DNA of 64,000 bases, from positions 32,838,428 through 32,902,427 of the forward strand of contig NC_080081.1 in assembly GCF_949987535.1 (NCBI RefSeq), written 5' to 3'. How positions within the stretch are numbered: the first letter of the stretch is position 1; each line of letters opens with the position of its first letter. The translations under genes and the position numbers were made by a program. A model generated the notes under the pieces. It saw nothing but the letters and a program-made list of their open reading frames with translations, was not told the DNA's origin and did not search any database. The DNA is from Balaenoptera acutorostrata. Its lineage: Eukaryota > Chordata > Mammalia > Artiodactyla > Balaenopteridae. Below are positions 56,721 to 64,000 of this stretch, piece by piece.

Positions 56721-58925
56721 AGAAGGTGATATTTACACAGATAGGCTAAGACACATATGTCTTTTGCCATAATATGGCTATACTAATACCAGACCAATTT
56801 AGCATGAGGGAGAGGAGGAACAGATGGAAACTTAAAATTCCCTATCAGCAATCAGAAAGCTAATTAGCTGGCAAAGTACTGTATTTGTTTTGTTTTGTTT
56901 TGTTTCCAGAGAGTTCTTGTACTGCTGCTTAAGCTAGCCAAGACCTGCTCAGAAATCTTAGGTCCATTTTGGAGGCTTTAGGTTTATTTGTAGGTCTTCA
57001 GGTCACTGTTGAAATGTGTTTTTAGCCTGGGTCTAAATACTGAGTTCTTCTTTTGGTCCCAACTAATGATGGGCACAGGGGACAGAGAAGTAAGCAGTGT
57101 TCAGAATTTCTTAAAAGTGTATTAGGCCAGGAGGACCTGCTGGTATTACTGTGGGCTTTCTGGCTTGAGCCAATCCCAAAGCTTTAAAGGAGTAATTGTG
57201 GAAACCAGAGACCAGGCTGTAGCCTGTAAGGCAAATTCAGGAGCATCTGAAAAAAATAAAGGGGTTTGGTAGCCTTCTAGAATCTAGACTGAGGCTAGAG
57301 TGCTCTGATAAGCTAGATTTCCTTCCTCAAATGGCATCTCCATGTGAGCAAGGCTTTATGTTAAGACACTGCTGAAGTACCAAGACAGTCTAGAAAATGA
57401 ATTAGGCTGGTAGCTGCATATGAACTACTAAAAGTCATGCAGATAGTATAGATTGTATATCTTTATGATGAGTTTTCTAGTATTTTCTGATATTTGAAAA
57501 ATATCACACTAGGAGATGCTATGAAAGAAATGTTGTCATAATTGGGTTGCAAACCCATTCCTAAAATTATCACCATGCTCCTGTTTCAATTTACTACCCT
57601 ATTATCTGACCTTTAAAGACATGAAACATGAAAATTATTTCAGCCATCCACCTCATAACAGCACTGCTTTCAATAAGATCATCTTTGTGTTTTCAATGTA
57701 AATGACTCAAACCAGAAAAGATCTTTCTTTCAGAAGATTTCCATATAGTACTAGTAGTTTGTTCCTGTTTCATGTTTTATACATAAGGCTGCTGCATAAA
57801 AAATTTTTTTCTGTCAACTGAAAAAGTTCAATAGGAAATTAAAGACTTATTTTTCTTTAGAGAGAAAACTGTATGACAGTTTTTATAAATAAATACGCAA
57901 ATGCACTTCCCATTGCCAAGATTTTCCAAAGAAAGCTTCAGTTTGCTCAAACAATAGGCTAACTACTGGATCTTCCAGCTACAGGAACTTGTGGTCTTTG
58001 GTAAATATTAGCAGAACAGGCTTATTCACAAAGGCTGCACACCTGACCATCTGATCTCAGACACAATGTACCCTCAACACTTCTGGGAAAGACCAGCCTG
58101 AATTTTCTTATGGGTTGGACATAATGAAAATGAACAGAGGTTGCATTTGTATGTCGACATTTCCACCAGTAACTAGTTTAGTAAACTCCGTTCATTAGCA
58201 ATGCACAGTGGAAAACTACTAATAAGGAAAGAAATTAAAATTTTTCATATGCATTCATAATGTAAGCAGATAATTATTACTGTAATCAGTGATTTCATCT
58301 ACTTTGCAATAATGCTTCCCCAAAAGGCTAATTATATATGACTCTTTGGCCGTGTGCTTATCAATCAGGGCTAATTATTTCTCTCTTTATTACTGAAAAC
58401 CATGCTATATCTCTTGCAATGAAACAAATCTTATATTTTCAATTTGTTTCTCATATTTATGTGTGACTGGTTAATGTGTCTAATGTATACTAAAATCTTT
58501 GATATTTACCATCAAAGAAGAGCGAGAATATGTACTGTCTTCCTAAGGACAAATTATAGTGATTGCAAAGATTTGACCAATCTTTTTCTGCTCTGTGTTT
58601 TGAAACACAGCTGAGAGCTATTACCAAACCTTTTATGCCAGCTATAGTGAAGATGAGGAATAGCATTTCTTAAGCATCCACCCGGAGAAATGAGAGCAGA
58701 TTGCTTTAATAGAACATACATAAATTTGTGTCCTTGCTGTCCAGTAGGTTTCACATGACTATCTTTATATTTTATTATTTCTCTTAGCCGTATGTACTTT
58801 CAACCATCCACATTTATCATTTATGAGCATATCTTTCTTGATTTGTAAAATGAAGATATCATCCAGGAATGGCTCTTTGGCAAAGAAATAAACCCAATGA
58901 ATGTGTGATTGGCAGGCTTGTTCAA
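56721..58925. other. Unassigned 2.2 kb stretch, possible conserved non-coding DNA
   Basis: No repeat recognised apart from a (GTTTT)n tract at 56884-56904. Bases 58250-58500 are AT-rich with repeated TAAT, GATA-like and ATTA motifs ('ggctaattatatatgactct', 'cttatcaatcagggctaatt'). Confidence 0.4.
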
Positions 58926-58937
58926 ATATACTCTCAG
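58926..58937. repeat. Target-site duplication, left copy
   Basis: atatactctcag, repeated at 59283-59294. Confidence 0.88.
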
Positions 58938-59236
58938 GGGCTTCCCTGGTGGCGCAGTGGTTGAGAATCTGCCTGCCAATGCAGGGGACACGGGTTCGAG
59001 CCCTGGTCCGGGAAGATCCCACATGCCGCGGAGCAGCTGGGCCCGTGAGCCACAACTACTGAGCCTGCGCGTCTGGAGCCTTTGCTCCGCAACAAGAGAG
59101 GCCACGATAGTGAGAGGCCCGTGCACGGCGATGAAGAGTGGCCCCCGCTCGCCACAACTAGAGAAAGCCCTCGCACAGAAACGAAGACCCAACACAGCCA
59201 AAAATAAATTAAAAAAAAAAAATCCTACCTGAAATT

Positions 59237-59282
<46 letters not shown>
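58938..59282 (+). mobile_element. CHR-type tRNA SINE (short form), least damaged copy
   Basis: The head is 'ggggcttccctggtggcgca'. The A box (tggcgcagtgg, 58950-58960) and the B box (ggttcgagccc, 58993-59003) look intact, and the body is rich in CpG. It ends 'cacagccaaaaataaatt' and A. The 14-base 'tcctacctgaaatt' (about 59223-59236) follows, then a second A run that has grown into (TA)n. Everything lies between the target-site duplications. It may still be transcribed by Pol III. Four open frames crossing it are not genes. Confidence 0.95.

Positions 59283-59287
<5 letters not shown>
59253..59287. repeat. (TA)n microsatellite
   Basis: About 17 TA units that grew out of the A tail of the SINE. 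Confidence 0.95.
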
Positions 59288-59288
<1 letters not shown>

Positions 59289-59294
59289 TCTCAG
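59283..59294. repeat. Target-site duplication, right copy
   Basis: Identical to 58926-58937. Its first bases merge with the (TA)n. Confidence 0.85.
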
Positions 59295-61370
59295 TACGTT
59301 ACAAATTCAAGTGACGTTTTCTGCATATGTCCAACATTGCGAGAACCGTAACATCCAGACTTGTTCATGGTTTTTCTTTGGGCTATCCAAATAAGAAAAC
59401 AAGTCTGTAAATTCCAGACAGTAAGGCTGAAAGCAGTGTAGGGAAGTGTGATTCAGGTCAATGAGGTAATTGAAGAAATGTCATGACAACCAAAATTAAA
59501 ATGAGCAGCCTCGCATTTGCATGTGCCAGCTGCTTCTCAGGAAATCTTTCTGGCTGCTTTTTGTTCCTATTAGACAGGATAATGTGGCTGCAAATTACCT
59601 CCAAATGAAAGGGAATTGACTCACCCTCAGCAGATATTGTCAGAGCGAACAAACCCTGGAAGGATGACTTTCAAAGGAATAAACTCAGAACCGAGCAAAA
59701 CACACACAGGCGAGCACACATACACACACAAGTATTTTTATTAATTTTTCTCTCCTGTTCCTGCTGTGATGATGCCTGGAGATCATTTTAAAACTTTCAA
59801 AATAAAAAGTGCCTTTCAACCTCATACCATTCAAAGTTGCCTCATGACTTGCTTATACACAGTCCTGTGCAAGGTGGTTCTGAAGGCCTTGGCTTCTTCC
59901 TAGTATGACCCAAAAATCTCCTCAGGAGGACAGTAGTACAATTGGAAGGGACCTTCCCTGCATCAGGTCATGGGCTTCACAGACTTGAAAAGTAGGCACA
60001 TAATACCACCATGAGCCCTTCCACTGAGTCTTCTATAAATACAATACATAGAAATAGACATCTTGTCCTTTGTATGCTTTTGCTCCTGTGCTTCACAGAT
60101 TTGGAGGTCAACTGCAGTGAGGTCTGTGCGCCCCATGTCCCAGGGAGCTGAGCAATGGGGCATTACCCTCTAGAAGATATTTATACATGTGACTTTCTAG
60201 GTGAATCCCTAGGACTCACAGTGACGTGGGAATCACTTTCTTCCGTCAATTGTTGGCATCTCCCTTGGCCATTCATCAGCTCAAAGCAAATTAAGTTGTC
60301 ATGCAGTTGACACAGTTTCCTCCTTGCCTGTTGCAATTGCTGAGCCAAGCAGAGTGGATTGGCATCTTCACTGTCTTGGTGGCACAAAGCCTCACAATAG
60401 TGGAGCAACTATTCATCAGTGCAAAAAATGTTCCAGAAGATACTTGCTCTGTTCAATACACTTGTACATTTATTCTAGAATGTAGAAGAATATAAAAATA
60501 AATGATTCATCTAATCTCTCATTTTGTTAAATGTAAGACAGTGATTTCAAGTCAGAAATGACAAATTCTCCTGAAAGTGCTAGGGAAAATTACTCTTAAT
60601 ACCTCTATCTTGTTAAGTTACCATAGTAATAAAATCTCATTCTACGAAGGTAACTTTCTCAACAGGTCAGAGCTTGAAATTCTACGTTGTAAACTTCTAA
60701 ATACAAAGGAAGGCATAAGTTTATTTACTGGAGTTCAAACTTTAGAGATCTGACAGCTTTGAGGACTTTAAAAGATACTGAATCAATTGCTATAAAAGAA
60801 AAAACTCTTGACAATTTAATTGGTATAGTATTACAACTGAAGAGACTATTTGGTGATTTATGAAGGGCATGTTTATGATCTGGGTTTGGGAATTTTTGCA
60901 TGAAAGGTGAATTTGTGCTCAGAATGTTCGCATCTTCAAAGACCCATGAGTTTGACTGCAGGTACGTGTAGCATTTGGTTTGGAAACATATGAAAGAAAC
61001 ACTGCTATTCCTTAAGAATGTGATTTAACTGTCAATTTACTTGGATACACTGATTTACTGTTTTAAGTTATTTTATAATGTACTATGTATATACGTCTGC
61101 ATTGGACGCATCTATCTCCAAGCTTTAGAAGCTCCTGGAGAGTTGAGATTATCTTCATGTAACTGTCACAATTAGTACACACCAAAGGCAACCAGGCTTT
61201 TAACTTTTTCTAATGCTGAGTTGCTTCATCCAGTGACATCTCCTCAATTCCGTTTGATCTCAAGTGTATTGCGAACTGAATAAAGAAAAGACTGAATGAA
61301 TGAAGTCAAACGTAGCAAAGATGATGCTTCTGGAACGGCTACTTAGTTCATCCTCAGTAAAGAAAAAAAA
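59295..61370. other. Unassigned 2.1 kb stretch, possible conserved non-coding DNA
   Basis: No clear repeat. Bases 59480-59660 and 60180-60440 have balanced composition and dense motifs such as ATTTGCAT, CAGCTG and CAAATTA. A weak L2-like trace lies at about 61115-61200, and a CA-rich stretch lies at 59700-59730. Confidence 0.4.
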
Positions 61371-61374
61371 ACCA

Positions 61375-61500
61375 AAAAAAGAGAGAAAACATGATCCCTA
61401 ACATCAAGAAGTGCAATCTAGTTGGAGAAGATAAATATACAGATCTGATTTATCTAGAGACTAATTGCAAAGCAGTCTGTGACAAGTGTGAGATTGTTTA
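61375..61500 (-). mobile_element. LINE-2 fragment, antisense, weak
   Basis: 'atccctaacatcaagaagtg' and 'caatctagttggagaagata' resemble the antisense L2 'gccctcaaggagcttacaatctagt' region. Confidence 0.5.
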
Positions 61501-62024
61501 GTGTACACTGAGCTTGCAGTTGTTAGAGAGCTGGTGAGCAGATAGCCATCAGTCCTGGGCAAGTGGTGATTTTTTTCATCTCCTCCAGGGTCCCTCCTTC
61601 CATTTCAGCTCTCCTCTTACTGGGAACTTGCTCTCCAGGAGCCCCATCACTCGTTGAACCGATACGAGGGAGACTTATGGGATCCAAGCCTTTTCTCTGT
61701 ATCCCCTTTGGAACCTGGAACCAAAATGTGTTTTATTTCCTCTGAAACCAAAGTATCAACTATGACATAATAAAATAAAAATTTATGGAAAGACATCTAT
61801 AATGAACAAAATATCAAAATTTTATATAAGGCCAGGATCAGTACAATATGACTGATTTTTTCTTTTGCCTCAAGCTAATGTGGCTTGGTATGATAAGGTC
61901 CTAATCCTGTCTTTCAAAAATTTTTTATTTTGTTTATCATGGCTTTTCTTGCATTAATTTTAACTTTGCCAAAAAAGTATTTCATTAAAATATTTACCTT
62001 GATTATTGAGATTTTTTAGTGCTT
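61501..62024. other. Unassigned sequence
   Basis: Nothing recognised. AT-rich at its end. Confidence 0.4.
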
Positions 62025-62035
62025 CCTTAAATTTT
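62025..62035. repeat. Target-site duplication, left copy
   Basis: ccttaaatttt, repeated at 63422-63432. Confidence 0.8.
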
Positions 62036-63421
62036 TTTTATTGAAATATAGTTGCTGTACAATGTTATATAATTTACAGGTTATATTCCATTTATAGTTA
62101 TTATAAAATAGTAGCTATATTCCCCATGTTGTACAATCTAACCTTGTAGCTTATTTTATACATAATAGTTTGTACCTCTTAATCCCCACCCCTATATTTT
62201 CCCTCCCCCCTTCCCTCTCCCCACTGGTAACCACTAGTTTGTTGTCTATATCTGAGTCTGCTTCTTTTTTTGCTGTACTTACTAGTTTGTTGTATTCTTT
62301 AGATTCTACGTTTAAGTGATATCATACAGTATTTATCTTCCTCTGTCTGATTTATTTCACTTAGCATAATGCCCTCCAAGTCCATCCATGTTGTTGCAAA
62401 TGGCAAAATTTCATTCTTTTATTTGACCGAGTAGTATTCTGCTGTATATTTATACCATATCTTCTTTATCCATTCATCTGTTGAAGGACACTTAGGTTGC
62501 TTCCTTATCTTGACAATTGTACATAATGCTGCTATGAACATTGGGGTGCATGTATCTTTTCAAATTAGTTTTTTTGTTTGTTTGGTTTTTTCAGCTATAT
62601 ACCCAGGAATGGAATTGCTGGATCACATAGTAACTCTATTTTTAGTTTTTTGAGAAACCTTTGTACTGTTTTCCACAGAGGCTGCACCAATTTACATTTC
62701 CACCAACAATGTAAGAGGGTTCTCTTTTCTCCACAGCCTCGTGCACATTTGTTATCTGTGTTCTTTTTGATGATAGCTATTCTGACAGGCGTGAGGTGAC
62801 ATTTCATTGTGGTTTTGATTTGCATTTCCCTGATAATTAGCGATGTTGAGCATCTTTTCATGTGCTTGTTGGCTGTCTGCATGTCCTCTTTGGAAAAATG
62901 TCTATTCAGGTCTTCAGCCCATTTTGTAATCCAGTTGTTTGTTCTTTTGATGTTGAGTTGTATGAGCTGTTTATATATTTTGGATACTAACCCCTTATTG
63001 GTCATATCATTTGCAAATATTTTCTCCCATTCAGTAGGCTGTCTTTTCATTTTGTCAACGGTTTCTTTTGCTGTGCTTTTAAGTTTAATTAGGTACCATC
63101 TGTTTATTTTTGCTTGTATCTCCTTTGCTTTAGAAGAATGATCCAAAAAAATATGTTACGATTTATGTCAAAGAGTTTTCTGCTTACGTTTTCCTCTAGG
63201 AGTTTTATGGTTTCTAGTCTTACATTTAGGTCTTTAATCCATTTTGAGTTTATTTTTGTATATGTTGTTAGAGATGTTCTAATTTCTTTCTGCTACATGT
63301 AGCTGTCCAGTTTTCCCAGCATCACTTATGGAAGAGACCGTGTTTTCTCCATTGTATATTCTTACCTCCTTTGTCATAGATTAGTTGACCATAAGTGTGT
63401 AAGTTTATTTCTTGGGTGTCC
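62036..63421 (-). mobile_element. LINE-1, antisense, 1.4 kb, 5'-truncated
   Basis: The T-rich poly(A) end is followed by the 3' UTR in reverse ('ttgaaatatagttgctgtac', 'aaccttgtagcttattttat', 'ccactggtaaccactagttt') and then about 900 bases of ORF2 ('gtccatccatgttgttgcaa', 'ccatattcttctttatcc'-like, 'ggattttgatttgcatttcc'-like, 'gttatttcttgggtgtc'). An 11-base direct repeat flanks the insert. The 5' cut lies after the reverse transcriptase region. Confidence 0.93.
62595..63146 (-). pseudogene. L1 ORF2 C-terminal remnant, 183 residues
   Basis: The longest open frame in the window. It covers the ORF2p part after the reverse transcriptase: '[20 protein letters not shown]' near the start, then '[12 protein letters not shown]', '[20 protein letters not shown]', '[20 protein letters not shown]' and '[20 protein letters not shown]' before 'LGI'. 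The conserved histidine and cysteine pattern of the C-terminal segment is partly kept. The endonuclease and polymerase domains are absent because the insertion is truncated, so it cannot act. The plus-strand frames over it (62578-62799, 62809-63141) are shadows. Confidence 0.95.
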
Positions 63422-63432
63422 CCTTAAATTTT
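63422..63432. repeat. Target-site duplication, right copy
   Basis: Identical to 62025-62035. Confidence 0.8.
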
Positions 63433-63830
63433 GCACCTGAGGTCAGTGACTCATTCAACTTACCCTAGCTAAGTCCAGTCCTGCTACAGGGTCATTGATG
63501 ATTAAGGGGTAAAGAGGGAAGGAAAATTTGTGTAGGAGGTCTACATGAAGAATATAGTTTCCAATTATGTCAGAACATTATAATTAAGCTTTGCTGGAAT
63601 GAAACAATAGTAAAAAGCCAGAAGGAAGATAATAGATCAATTACACACTTGGGAATTCTCATAGCCACAAGAGGGCATCAATTAAAATTTTGAGAGAATA
63701 TGCACTCCAAGAGAGTATGGAAAGAAAACGACAGAGGACAAAGGACTCATCTGAGAATTACTGTTAGTTCTAAATGACAGATTTTTCTCTAGTGGATTAT
63801 CACTTTCACAGTATAACACATATTCTAAAA
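63433..63830. other. Unassigned sequence
   Basis: Nothing recognised. Confidence 0.4.
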
Positions 63831-63835
63831 CAGTG

Positions 63836-64000
63836 CTTCTGAAACTTAACACATGCCTCTGAATCACCTGGAGGGCTTGTTGAAATGCAGATTACTGGGC
63901 TTCCAGGACTCTACTTCAGTAGATTTGGGGTAGGGGCTGAGAATTTACATATCTAGCAGGTTCCCAGGAGGCATTGATACTTTTAGTCCAAGGCCCATAA
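63836..64000. mobile_element. MER5-type hAT transposon relic, cut by the window end
   Basis: 'gcttctgaaacttaacacat', 'tctgaatcacctggagggct', 'tgttgaaatgcagattactg', 'tggggtaggggctgagaatt' and 'agcaggttcccaggaggcat' follow a MER5-type element (short non-autonomous hAT-Charlie DNA transposon). The far inverted repeat lies beyond the window. Confidence 0.85.

Noticed and set aside
58821..59232. Frames up to 126 codons at 58.8-59.2 kb
   Set aside because: The overlap with the SINE explains most of the frame, and the same peptide-like strings appear at the other SINE copies.
62809..63141. A 110-codon plus-strand frame rich in hydrophobic residues
   Set aside because: It is the shadow of the L1 ORF2 remnant on the minus strand.

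Overview
The window looks like a piece of a whale or dolphin (Cetacea) nuclear genome that contains no gene I can recognise. It is AT-rich with many interspersed repeats. The deciding evidence is a set of tRNA-derived SINEs of the CHR type, which are known from Cetacea, hippopotamus and ruminants. Three copies (about 8.0, 45.5 and 58.9 kb) share a deletion of about 59 nt relative to a longer copy at 48.5 kb, as described for cetacean CHR-2 subfamilies. The young LINE-1 3' ends at 16.0, 32.5 and 43.2 kb are of a type I associate with cetaceans. I see no ruminant BovB or Bov-tA elements and no pig PRE-1. A hippopotamus is the main alternative.

Layout. 0-9.3 kb: a LINE-1 3' part, a short antisense LINE-1, MIRs, a CHR SINE carrying extra 3' sequence, a run of three MER5-type DNA transposon relics and a LINE-1 3' UTR. 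10-16.3 kb: MLT1 LTRs, an antisense LINE-1 ORF2 region, LINE-2 pieces, a short SINE head, microsatellites and a young LINE-1 with an apparent 3' transduction. 16.3-23.8 kb: a long antisense LINE-2, several MIRs, an MLT1 LTR and an old LINE-1 ORF2 piece. 27-31.3 kb: two LINE-1 elements in opposite orientation and an MLT1 LTR. 32-38.6 kb: a LINE-2 broken up by LINE-1, MIR and a hAT-like element, then more LINE-2, MIR and LINE-1. 40-48.9 kb: an MLT1 LTR, MIRs, LINE-1, a split antisense LINE-2 and three SINEs. 51-56.7 kb: old LINE-1 3' UTR pieces, two SINEs and a LINE-2. 58.9-64 kb: a SINE with nearly intact Pol III boxes, a 1.4 kb antisense LINE-1 with a 184-codon remnant of ORF2, and a MER5 element cut by the window end.

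No protein-coding gene, rRNA, tRNA gene or CRISPR array is supported. The listed open frames are short and lie in repeats, on the antisense strand of repeats, or in unassigned DNA without recognisable protein features. The window therefore reads as intergenic DNA or the inside of a very large intron. The unassigned stretches may hold conserved regulatory elements. I mark the most plausible ones, but they rest on base composition and motif content only.

The most interesting signals are structural: retrotransposon insertions with clear target-site duplications that carry non-element DNA at their 3' ends, short duplications in and near LINE-1 sequence, and SINE subfamily diagnostics. Repeat boundaries are read by eye against remembered consensus features and may be off by tens of bases, more for the old families.
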